A DNA stretch of 64,000 nt. It comes from Lumbricus rubellus (taxonomy: Eukaryota > Annelida > Clitellata > Crassiclitellata > Lumbricidae). The first letter of the stretch is position 1; the number at the start of each line of letters is the position of its first letter. The DNA is taken from the NCBI GenBank assembly GCA_945859605.1, contig OX243820.1:30675883-30739882 (forward strand), given 5' to 3'. The translations under genes were made by a program, and so were the position numbers. Under the pieces are notes generated by a model. The model did not search any database. It was given only the letters and a program-made list of their open reading frames with translations, and was not told where the DNA came from. Shown here piece by piece: positions 1 through 9,587 of this stretch.

Positions 1-420
1 TTTAAACCACTTACTCTGTGTAAGTGTTACAATTTCTCACAATTTCATAGCTGAAAGACATGGTTTAGACTTCAACAAATGTCCCTCCCTTTGTTTAAAT
101 TTATTGAATTTCCACACTGTAATTGTAGGATTGTGAGCTGCCATCTTAATAAAATTGGTTATATTTCATGCATTGTGGTCTAAGACTTCAGAGTGTTGCC
201 CCCTCCTTATTTGCTTAAATTTGTGGGATTTGCACAATGTAACTGAGGCTTTTTAAGCTGTCATTTTAGCAAAATTACTCATGATTTCAATGCTCAGAGA
301 CGTTAGTTCAAGACTTCAATAAATGTCCCCTCCCATTGTTTAAGAAAAACATTTCATTTGCACACTGTAGCCTAATGGTAGCATTTTAAACTGTTATCTT
401 AAGAAATTGCCAATTAAAGA
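1..420. repeat. Degenerate tandem repeat, ~120-bp unit, cut by window edge
   Basis: About three and a half diverged copies of a unit of roughly 116-127 bp. The phrase AGACTTCA followed by a ...TCCC/CCTCC stretch recurs near 68, 183 and 313, each followed by TTTGCACACTGTA-like and GCCATCTTAA-like blocks. Read on the minus strand, the unit resembles the minisatellite at 33036-33940 (shared TTAAGATG and AATGTGGAAATTC-like blocks). No coding frame is supported. Confidence 0.6.
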
Positions 421-1186
421 TAAACAGTGTACTGTTTCATTCGCCGCAGAAATATGTAATATTTACTGAATATTTATAAAATATTTAAGGGGGGATATAA
501 GCATCCCCGTCCCCCACCATAAACTTTGGGGACCGTCCCCGCCTTATTTCACCTCCCATTCCAGTAGGACATGAGTTTTGGCGTAGTTTGCTGACTTAAA
601 TACTGCAGCATGACTATGGGACTAATAGCAGAAAGTCGCAACTCTTGGGGCTTCTGAGATCCGAATCCGGCAAGAGAGGAGGTGGCCTGCGCATTGCAGC
701 CTGAATGTTATGTCGACTTCCAAAACCGATCTTCAAAGCAGATGAGGTAAACAGGTCGTCGTGCATGACCTCTTTACCGCAACTGTATTGAAGACCATTT
801 TGTCCAATTCGAGCTTCATTGTGTCCATTGCGTCCATTGTGTCCATTGCGTCCATTGTGTTGCATTGTTTAGCATTGTGTTGTATTGTGTCCATTGTGTT
901 GCAGTGTACACCCACAGATGCTGAAACAATCAAAGTTACTCATGCAAACATGCACAACATGGCATGTGTTTACACGCAGCGCATTAATAGTGGAACGCGG
1001 ACCTTTCATCACGGCAGCGCAATTACCCGCACAGGATGGTACCGTATAACCACTGTAATTGTAAACATCGTCAATGTAATAAAATTATCATATGATTATA
1101 GCCTATCTTTATTCTAGAATCTAGAGAGAGAGGTTAATCGGAGGAGGCATCAAAATCTTTAGAAAACGCTAAATTTATCGATACCA
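421..1186. other. No gene seen; short 10-bp repeat cluster
   Basis: AT-rich non-coding sequence. At about 818-905 there is a degenerate repeat of CCATTGYGT units. Short open frames here come from that repeat and have no recognisable domain. Confidence 0.5.
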
Positions 1187-1373
1187 ATAAAAAAATTATC
1201 CAGACGTTAAAAAATTAGTTGATCCAAAAATTAACACCTGCCAGAGTTATGCACGTAGAGACCCAGGGTACTTAAGGTGTCTCCATGACATCCACGGCTG
1301 ATACGTGCATAAGTCTGGCAGGTGTTAATTTTTGGATCAACTAATTTTTTAACGTCTTGATAATTTTTTTATA
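1187..1373. mobile_element. Fold-back MITE
   Basis: A nearly perfect inverted repeat. The left arm runs ATAAAAAAATTATC, CAGACGTTAAAAAATTAG, ... to GCACGTA at about 1257. Its reverse complement runs from about 1302 (TACGTGCATAA) to 1373, with about 45 bp of loop between. The arms are about 70 bp and differ at only a few positions. No coding capacity. The superfamily cannot be told from the ends. Confidence 0.7.
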
Positions 1374-1455
1374 TTAGTATATTCGATGAATATATTCATT
1401 CTTCGAAAAGCGCTAAAGAAATATATAAATATATCTATATATATGGTATATATAT

Positions 1456-1996
1456 ATTGTAATTGTAATTGTAATTGTAATTTGTAATTGTAATTGTAAT
1501 TGTAATTGTAATTGAACATTTATATAGCGCCGCTCACAGATTCAGTAGCGATCCCGACCCTAGTTAGCACTGCCGCTAACGAATAGCATAGTCTTCAGGC
1601 GTTTCCTAAACAAAGGGAGAGAGAGACTAAGAAGCTCAAGACGAAGTTTGTGAGGAAGACGGTTCCAGTAGGATGGGCCAGCATAAGCAAAGCTTCTGGA
1701 CTGGGCAGTGGCTCCACGCATGCGAGGCACGACAAGGAGGCCGCTGGCTGCCGAGCGAAGGGCAGAGCGGCCGGGGAGAGAGGAGACCGGGATGCAGAGA
1801 GAACGGAGGTAAGAGGGAGCTACCCCAAGAAGAGAATTGCGCATGAGTGTCAGAATCTTAAACTCAATGCGCTGTGGTACAGGAAGCCAGTGGAGAGTGT
1901 CCCGAATAAAGACAGAAATATGAGAGAACTTGGGAAGACCGGCAATTAGGCGAGCAGCAGCATTTAGAATTGTCTGAAGTTTGGAAAGGTTGAGTG

Positions 1997-1997
<1 letters not shown>
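1456..1997 (-). pseudogene. 3' end of a non-LTR retrotransposon (L2/CR1-like reverse transcriptase C-terminus)
   Basis: The minus strand from about 1997 to a stop at 1560 encodes the C-terminal tail typical of CR1/L2-type reverse transcriptases. It contains a LQTILNAAARL-like start, then HWLPVPQRIEFK, APSYL, GRSALRSA, LLVVPR and SYWNRLP, ending near FRKRLKTMLF. The catalytic part of the enzyme is absent (5' truncation). After the stop comes GCGGCGCTATATAAAT and a simple (ATTACA)n-like tail at 1456-1513, the usual 3' end of such elements. The same GGCGCTATATAAAT tail is carried by many SINE-like copies in the window. Confidence 0.8.

Positions 1998-2033
<36 letters not shown>
1998..2033. repeat. 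(TA)n microsatellite
   Basis: Uninterrupted TA dinucleotides next to the truncated end of the LINE remnant. Confidence 0.9.
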
Positions 2034-2034
<1 letters not shown>

Positions 2035-3638
2035 GATGAGATACTACGACACCTAATAGGTGGTACGTTTCCTGTTGACCTTCTTAATTTTCCCCGGAGT
2101 CAATATCACCTACATGTACACTCTCGAACTTTGTAACGATGGTATAGGTCAACTATCAACTCACATTAGTAGCATGTTGTATTAAACCCATCTATCCACA
2201 TACCTCCGCTAATTATTGTTTGCGTTAAGTATACAGAAGTTTTATGATGTTCAATAGCAAACAAATCACATCTGAACATGATCTATAGTTTTGCTCATTT
2301 TGAGGGCAGTCCCAATCTTATTTGCCAGGAAGCACTGGACGGTCGACGACAGAGAGGATACGGTGAGTTATACATGTAAGCACATAATTATACAGCCGGG
2401 TTAATTTACGGGAGTGGGGGGGGGGACACCTAACTTATGTTCAGGGCTCATAGGGTTGTAGATAAAGTTCTTTGTAAGCTGTGCTCTGCCTCTTAACATC
2501 GGCCTGGTCTATGGAGTGACCCCACACTCTGAATGTGGTCCTGGGCTATTGTCCCTTCATGGGTATAATTACACATGACCTTTACAGGTGCATGTATAAC
2601 AGGTAGGCTACAACTTGATGAAAGGACTAAGGACTAATAAAAGGACCATAAATCGCATTCTAAACGACTTCACACTTCCTAGTCACACCTAGAACTTCTC
2701 GATGGCCTCGATCGTTGAGGGAAGTAATAATACTTCAGAGTTTTATCTTTACGAGTAGAGGAGGAAGTTTTGCCGATCTGCTGAAGATTAACCATTCGAC
2801 ATATTTCATTGATAAGATGAATAGTTGGCACAATTATTTCACTGTATTATTACAGAAGCCCATGCAAACACGTGATGTGCATGATGACACATAGGTCTTC
2901 ACACAGGCTTCACATCATAAACCAACAAATAGCCTAGATAACGTTCATAACGACAAAACCACATCAGATTAGGATGTGCTAATTGGGCGCATAGTATATA
3001 AAAGATTAACAAAATCATAGCATATAGACCTACCTAGTACCTACATACATACATACGTATCTGCGTACATACATGCATACACAAATACATAAATACATAC
3101 AGAGTGGCTAAAAATGACATCGTGTGTTAGTCTCATGTGAGCCTAGTCCCAGTGATAAAAAGAATATAATTTTATTTGTCGTCGATTTGCCTTCGAAGTC
3201 CAAACAACATGCTTGATGCTGTTTAACGACACTGCCAAAACAATGCTGATTATAGTGTCGCCCTCCTCATTTATCCAGGCTTGAGACTGGCATGAGTAGC
3301 GGAGTTCTCAGTCTAAATCCCCTTCAACGTTACAATATCTAAGAATAAACTTTCAAGTCGACCATTGACTTTGTCCTTAACTTCGTTTGACACAGGGTGT
3401 AAAAATTGAATGACCTTGGGCGGGCCACTTGAAATCACCACGCGGGTCGTGGCCCGGGCTTCAGGTTGGACAGCAGCACTGCTCTATAGAATCGCAGTCT
3501 TTATATGAACTTCAAATACAATGCTTCCTATAAACAGCAAAGGCATACACTGGCAAGACTCGTGACGAAGCTTTATTGAATGCCTACGGTTATACTTGAC
3601 TGCGTTTTGTATAAACATATGCATATAAAAATTATATA
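2034..3638. other. No gene seen
   Basis: AT-rich sequence with no supportable frame. It holds a short (TACA)n stretch near 3040-3105 and, at about 3250-3312, one end of the terminal-repeat family described at 6772-7278 (GTGTCGCCCTCCTC, then CCAGGCTTGAGACTGGC). Confidence 0.5.
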
Positions 3639-3951
3639 CAGGGTGGGCCAAAATAAATGCAACAACTTTGACGCCTTATAACTTTAACATTTTTTTCCTG
3701 CGCGTTTTGTACTATATATCAGATTGAACATAATTATCCATATTATCATTCTGCAAAATATCTAAGAGATACTATTACGACTTTTTGAGATAATGCTATT
3801 AGTGTTCGATGTCCCTTTTTTGCCGTAAAACTGCAAGAAAAAAATCAACAGTCTTAAACTGAATGTGTCAATAACTCAATTCTAAACAATCACTAGTTCT
3901 AACAATAAAAAAGATTATTAATAACAATTCATATCTTGAGTGAATTTATCA

Positions 3952-4470
3952 TCAGTCAAACAAATACTCAATATGTCCACCACGTGCTTTAATGACAGCA
4001 TGGACACGAGACGACCATTGATCGATGGCTGAGTCCACCAGTGCTTGGGTTATTTCAGCCCAGCAGCCTAGAATCACTTCTTTCAAATGTTCAACATCAC
4101 GTATCGGTTCACGATAGACCAGATCGAATAGTCAACCGGGTTTAAATCCGGACTGTTTGGTGGCCAGTTCTCCGGTTCAATAAACTCTGTCACGTTAGCG
4201 TTCAGATAGGCAACCGTATCACGTGAACGATGCACCGGCGCTCCATCTTGCTGAAAGAGGTAACCATCAACTCCAGACAGTTGGCGAATGTAGCAGTCCT
4301 CTTGCGAGTACTTCATCACAGTAATAAACACTGTTCACCTTAGCCTTTGGCGTGACAAAGTCTTTGCAAGTTTTGAAACAGCCAACGACACCATCACCCT
4401 TTGTGAAAAGTGCTTCCTGCCTTCAGAAGCCGAGCAGGCGCAACCACACGCTTAAGGCTAACAAATGACT
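3952..4470 (-). pseudogene. mariner transposase, C-terminal two thirds (disrupted)
   Basis: The minus strand encodes blocks of a DD37D-type mariner transposase in at least two frames. In order they are PARLLKAG, PKAKVNSVYYCDEVL, the second catalytic block LFQQDGAPVHRS and the third block WPPNSPDLNPVDYSIW (about 4110-4255). A frameshift near 4100 follows, then a tail ending HAVIKARGGHIEYLFD with a stop at 3952-3954. By my count 37 residues separate the second and third aspartates. The first catalytic block is not on this strand, and no N-terminal DNA-binding domain is seen. Confidence 0.85.
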
Positions 4471-4500
4471 CAAAAGCGAATGACATATGAAAAGATCGAC

Positions 4501-4593
4501 AGAACATGGTTCACAGACAAGAAGATCTTCACGATTCAGACGTCAACCAGCACTTAGAACGACCGTGTGTATGCAAAGGCTAGCTTTTTGACA
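4501..4593 (+). pseudogene. mariner transposase first-aspartate block, inverted relative to the rest
   Basis: On the plus strand this segment reads RTWFTDKKIFTIQT, then, after an in-frame TAG, NDRVYAKA. This matches the first catalytic aspartate block (WFTDEK-like) and the following NDRVYA motif of mariner transposases. The remaining blocks lie on the minus strand at 3952-4470, so an internal inversion has occurred inside the element. Confidence 0.7.
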
Positions 4594-4819
4594 TATTCAG
4601 TTTCAGATTTTTGTTTTTCTTGCAGTTTTACGGCACGAAAATGGGACATCGAATATAAATAGCAGTATCTCAAGACGTCGTAATGTTATCTCGTAAATAT
4701 TTTCCAAAATGATAGAGGGGATAATTATGTTCAATCTGATATATAGGACAAGAAGCTCAGATAAAAAGTGTCCAAGTTATAAGGCGTCAAAGTTGTTGCA
4801 TTTATTTTGGCCCACCCTG

Positions 4820-4853
4820 TATATATATATACATATGACCGGTTGATCATTAT

Positions 4854-4886
<33 letters not shown>

Positions 4887-6039
4887 CGTATGGACTATGC
4901 TCGTACGAGAAAAGACTGTGAACCTAGGAACATACTAAAGCGGATAGCCTAATTGACACCCAGAAAAACCCAGCCTAAAATGCAAATGCTTAAAGCAGCA
5001 CCACATGCCAGTCTAATGCAAACCTCGTACAAGCAACAACGTGTTGCTGAACTTCAGAACTTAGTAGAATTTTGGTTTTTAGATGTATAGATTGTAGATG
5101 TGAGGTCTTTCCTTGAGGAGAAATCGGTAGGAAATTTGTTACCTATAATATAATATTATAGGCCTAATAATTATTATTGTAGGTCCTATAACTATAGACA
5201 TACATGTATATAGGCCTACAGAGTAAGGCCTATAAGAGTTTTTGGTTTAATACACTGCAGCTGCTTACACAGCTCAGTTACGCCACTCTCGTCATGGTAG
5301 GCTAAGTATTGAGTGAAGCAGTGCAGCTTAGGCCTATGTAGATGTTTAAGAACCACCGTTACAATATTAGGCTTATTCATAAGGCAACAGCGGGATAGTT
5401 CGTTCCACGTAAAAATGGTCAACGCGACTACACTCCGAAAATAATGAGGCGTTCCTAAGGGTCGTTCTTGATTAAACTTTGCCTGAACGATCGTTCAGAT
5501 CTATTCATTCGATTGTATTTAATATTTATATTGTGCCGCTTCTAAATTACATAGACCAGCGTGTAGAATTATAGACCTATAGATAATATTAATATCCTGT
5601 GTTTATGCATGCATCACCAACCATGACTAAGCGGTGCGCGATGGGTATAGGTTATCAGTCAAGTGGTTTTTTCTGTGCCTTAGTCTATATTCTAATTGTA
5701 ACCCCATGATTGTAACCAAAGGGTCGCAGGTTCGAATAATATTATTATTATAGGCTATCTCAAGCAACTGCGTAGAATGTCTCGACGCATTCCTAGATGA
5801 TTATTATAGTGGGCTAACTGTAGAGCACTTAATTTATTGGCCACCCGTGTTGCCATTAATTTCGACCTGTGTAACAGTGTGTATATTTATGTATCAGTCG
5901 TGGGACAGCGGCCGAATGGTCTCTTTCTTTTCAAACCACTTTTTGCGGACATTTTACTGAAGGTGAAGCTGGAAAAATTGATCACTGAATTTCTTGTGAT
6001 TTTAACGCAGATGAAAGGTCAGTCTGCGCCAACTAATGC
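4820..6039. other. No gene; (TA)n and tRNA-like SINE fragment
   Basis: TA microsatellite at about 4857-4886. At about 5625-5740 there is a tRNA-like SINE fragment (GTCGCAGGTTCGAA, a B-box match). A reversed LINE/SINE tail (ATATTGTGCCGCTTC) sits near 5528. No coding exon recognised. Confidence 0.5.
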
Positions 6040-6450
6040 AAAGTATCATGCTGTTATGCTATTATGTCATGCCATGTCATGTTATGCGAAGTCATGTTGT
6101 GTAATGTGAAGTCATGTTAGGTTATGTGAAATCATGTCATGCGATGTGAAGTCATGTTATGTTATGCCATGTCATGTTATGTGAAGTCGTGTTATATGAA
6201 GTTTTTTATGCTATAGTTTATGTGAAGTCGTATTATGTCATGTGAAGTCATGATAGGTTATGTGAAGTCATGATTTGTTATGTGAAATCATGTCATGCGA
6301 TGTGAAGTCATGTTATGTTATGCCATGTCATGTTATGTGAAGTCGTGTTATATGAAGTTATTTTATGTTATAGTCTATGTGAAGTCGTGTTATGTCATGT
6401 GAAGTCATGATATGTTATGTGAAGTCATGATATGTTACGTGAAGTCAAAA
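6040..6450. repeat. Degenerate GTGAAGTCATG minisatellite
   Basis: Repeated GTCATGTTATG and TGTGAAGTCATG words arranged in a longer repeated block. A stretch from about 6135 to 6240 recurs almost unchanged at 6300-6405. Confidence 0.8.
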
Positions 6451-6771
6451 TTATGGTTCATATGTATTTCTTGCTTTTACAGAGACATCGTTTCTGCTTG
6501 ACAACTTCATCAGTTTTCTAGGTAATCAAATTGGTTTTTTTTACCCGTTATCTTCTCTTCGTATAAATCTTTTCAGAACTAAAATCACTCCGATTTAATA
6601 GAACACAACCCATTTAGAATATACACATGTAATGCTTCAGCTGTTTGATTGGGTGCAATATTATTATGAGTTCAGTGTTAGAATTATTGGCCCATCGCGT
6701 AAGATCACGGGCGGTTTAATTACCCAGGTTGTTGCTGCTTCCGATTAAGTGTATGATAACAAAGATCATTA

Positions 6772-7278
6772 GTGTCGCCCTCCTCCTTTATCCAGGCTTG
6801 AGACTGGCACTGATAGAGTGCAAACAGTGGTGGAGTTCAATCGAGCAGGTGTCGTAGAGGATAGATCACCCATACACTCAGTTCACAAAACAAACTATGC
6901 ACGCATTACTTCCTGTATGTATGCTATCACCATGACAAAATTGCTCGTGATCAAGCGTGCCCGATTAAGTCTCTCTGCTGAATAAAAAAATTAAATCCCA
7001 ATACGAAGGCCAAAGCCTATCGATGTACAGCGGCATCGAGTTTGCATACAAGCTGTTGTTGGGCTAAGGAAACAACACAGGCCAGCTATACACAAGGCAG
7101 TCGACAAGGACCCGACTGTACCAAGGAACCCCATGCATAGGCACAAAACAATTTTTGTTGTCGAGGACTATGTGTAGGCTCAATATAGTTTAGGAGAGGA
7201 GAAGAACGGACTAACTCCGCCACTGCTCATACTTTGACAGCGCCAGTCTCAACCATGGAGAAAGGAGGTGGGTGACAA
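6772..7278. mobile_element. Non-autonomous DNA element with ~65-bp inverted ends
   Basis: The left end GTGTCGCCCTCCTCCTTTAT ... CTTGAGACTGGC ... GCAGTGGTGGAGTT (6772-6837) is matched in inverted orientation by 7213-7278, with about 80 percent identity by eye. No transposase frame lies inside. A solitary related end is at 3250-3312. Superfamily not assigned: no clear target duplication was found. Confidence 0.6.
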
Positions 7279-8134
7279 GAATCATCCATGATATTTTTAA
7301 TGTTATAGCATTCATTTCACGACACAAAAGGCTACTTACTTACTTACTTGCTTACTTACTTACTTAGTTGCCCGGTACCTAATTACTTACTGACTTACTC
7401 ACCTATCTACCTACTTACTTACTTGCTTGTATAGACCTGCAACGCATTTTAAATCAGTTAGATTGCAATATGAAGATCTAAGACTAAGTCACTCTGGAAC
7501 CGTTGGTGATTCATTTTTAGATCAGGTAAAATTATGTACGTGCCATGCAGGAAGCCTATAGAGTAATGAATGCGACAAACGTTTATTTATCGAAGAGGAG
7601 ACATAACTATAGGGTTGACTCATCAGTAGTATTTTACAGGCTCATAAAAAACTTTTTTGTATCATCGCAGTTGGAGCGCCTGAGTGGGCTTCTTGAAGAG
7701 GCGCTATATAAATTTTTGAAATGAATGAATGAGTGATTATCAATCGGCACTAAACTAATCTTATATTAGCGCAAAATAATAATAATTATTAATAATAATT
7801 ATATTTCCTAAAGGGTTAGGTGTGACTTGAAGTCTAGAACCATCTAGGAGGAAATTCCCGTTTCCAATCTGGTTACTGCAAGCAACGTGATTTATTTGGC
7901 TGTTGACATACATGTGATACAGACACCTGTATAATAGACTCCCGACTCACTGTCGAATTTGAATAGAATTTCGGAAGTTTATGGCTGCACGCCTAGTACA
8001 GCTAACGTTTGGTCACATGATGTGTGGACTCTATGGAGTCTATGAACATAATACCAAATGCGTCAATCGCTCTTTTATTTTGCCTTGTAGGCACAGCTAG
8101 CTATACTCACACTCTTTGAAATATTTTCGCTCAG
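7279..8134. other. No gene; TTAC repeats and a SINE tail
   Basis: Degenerate (TTAC)n at about 7333-7432. A LINE/SINE-type tail at 7668-7735 reads GGAGCGCC ... GAGGCGCTATATAAAT followed by an (ATGA)n stretch. No promoter could be recognised for the gene that follows. Confidence 0.5.
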
Positions 8135-8164
8135 ATCAAACACAAAAGAGAGATGAATGTTCAG
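8135..8164 (+). CDS. Candidate first exon of SH2 adaptor gene
   Basis: A 30-nt segment between a good acceptor (TTTTCGCTCAG, ending at 8134) and a consensus donor (CAG, then GTAAGT at 8165). It contains ATG at 8153 and would give M-N-V-Q joined in phase 0 to the exon at 8789. If used, the coding sequence from this ATG to the stop at 16952 sums to 4080 nt, an exact multiple of three. The segment is short and has no homology support. It could equally be an internal microexon or chance splice signals, and an SLP-76-like N-terminal SAM domain is not seen anywhere upstream. Confidence 0.35.
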
Positions 8165-8524
8165 GTAAGTGTGCAGCTGTTTACTTCCTAGCATCCTAAC
8201 TTGTAAGCTAGGTTGCTAGGAAGCTGTCTTTTGTATGCATGAGACTGCGCTATGACCGAGCAGAAATAAGCTTCCTGGTGTTACGCTGTCGGAGTCCGCC
8301 CTGTTTTACTGCGAAGACGTCAATCGAAAGAGACCGACACCCTAACGCATCATAAACTGTTTTTGTCTAAACTATTTTAAGTAAACCCTAGTGATCTGTG
8401 TAGGAATTTTCCTTGTGCTTAACCATGGACATAAGATACATTGGTAAGGAGAAGAATAAGAACAGAAGTCCCTAAAGTTAGAATCCGGAAGCAATGTGAC
8501 ATACATCTGATGATGTTGACGACG

Positions 8525-8530
8525 ATGATA

Positions 8531-8594
<64 letters not shown>

Positions 8595-8772
8595 CGACGA
8601 TTGTGATGCCAATGATGATGATGACGAAGACGAAGACGATGATGATGATGATGATGACGACGATTGTGATGCCAATGATGATGATGATGATGACGACGAT
8701 TGTGATGCCAATGATGATGATGACGACGATGATGATGATGCCAATGATGATGATGATGATGAAGACGATGAT
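8525..8772. repeat. (ATG)n / (GAT)n microsatellite
   Basis: Long interrupted ATG/GAC trinucleotide tract. It repeats a GACGACGATTGTGATGCCA block several times, showing expansion by local duplication. The frames it opens (poly-Met, poly-Ser, poly-His) are artefacts. Confidence 0.95.
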
Positions 8773-8788
8773 GCTTGTAATGGTTCAG

Positions 8789-8897
8789 GCTATAAATGAA
8801 GCAACTACGATGGGCAGCAGAGGAGAATCGGAGGGTAACGACTCGCCTCAATCTCCACGAAAAGAACCGAAGACAGCCAAGCAAACGGATAAAGACG
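8789..8897 (+). CDS. SH2 adaptor gene, probable second exon
   Basis: Preceded by TGGTTCAG and followed by GTTAGC. The exon reads in phase 0 as AINEATTMGSRGES and ends KTAKQTDKD with one base over. That base plus the AT beginning the 9588 exon makes an Asp codon, so the phases fit. The composition (Ser, Lys, Glu, Pro) matches the disordered protein that follows. The ATG at 8810 (MGSRGES) is an alternative start if the 30-nt exon at 8135 is not used. The donor is not consensus, so a transcript is needed to prove the join. Confidence 0.5.
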
Positions 8898-9587
8898 GTT
8901 AGCATTTCTACCTGTCTGTATGCATGCATGCATGCATACAGACAGGTATGTATGTATGTATGTATGTATGTATGTATGTATGTATGTATGTATGTATGTA
9001 TGTATGGATGTATGTATGTATGTATGTATGTATGTATGTATGTATGTATGTATGTATGTATGTATGTATGTATGTATGTATGTATGTATGTATGTATGTA
9101 TGTATGCATGCATGCATGCATGCATGCATGTATGTATGTATGTATGTACGTATGTACGTACGTATTTATGCATGCATGTATGTATGGAAGCATCATGTAG
9201 TCCCTATGTATGTACGCATGCATGCAGATGACATGGTAATCCCTCCTCCTCATTTTCTTTCCTCAAAACTTATTTCTTCTCTCGTGGCCTTGCGCACTGG
9301 GAGCGCCTGTGAACGGTTCACCCTAGTAGAGGCGCTTTAGAAATGTTTTATTACAATACAATACAATTATGTATAGGTATAGGCCTATACATAGTCTTTG
9401 CAACGATTAATTGCAATCAACGAATTACCGCCATTGATGAATAAATTAATCAACTAGGCCGAATGCAAACTGCAAGCAGTAAGCTTATGTGTGGACCTCA
9501 TTTTATATGTACTTCAATGACTAATCAAAATTGAACGACATGAATCTGCACAAATTTACTGTCGGCCATTTAACTTTTATTCTACAG
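8898..9587. other. Intron: (TATG)n tract and SINE tail
   Basis: Holds a (TATG)n/(GTAT)n microsatellite at about 8945-9185, edged by GCATGCATGCATGC palindromic runs. A LINE/SINE tail is at 9296-9365 (GGGAGCGCCTGTGAACG ... AGGCGCTTTAGAAATG plus an ATACA-type tail). The acceptor TTTTATTCTACAG ends at 9587. Confidence 0.8.

Larger units (their letters stand above)
3639..4819. mobile_element. mariner-type transposon remnant with ~210-bp terminal inverted repeats
   Basis: Both ends read CAGGGTGGGCCAAAATAAAT inward and stay recognisably inverted for about 210 bp, down to GCCGTAAAACTGCAAGAAAAA. The element is flanked by TA on both sides (3637-3638 and 4820-4821), the target duplication of the Tc1/mariner superfamily. 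The 1181-bp length is normal for mariner, but the long repeats leave only about 760 bp for coding. The transposase inside is broken and partly inverted, so the copy is dead. Confidence 0.9.
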
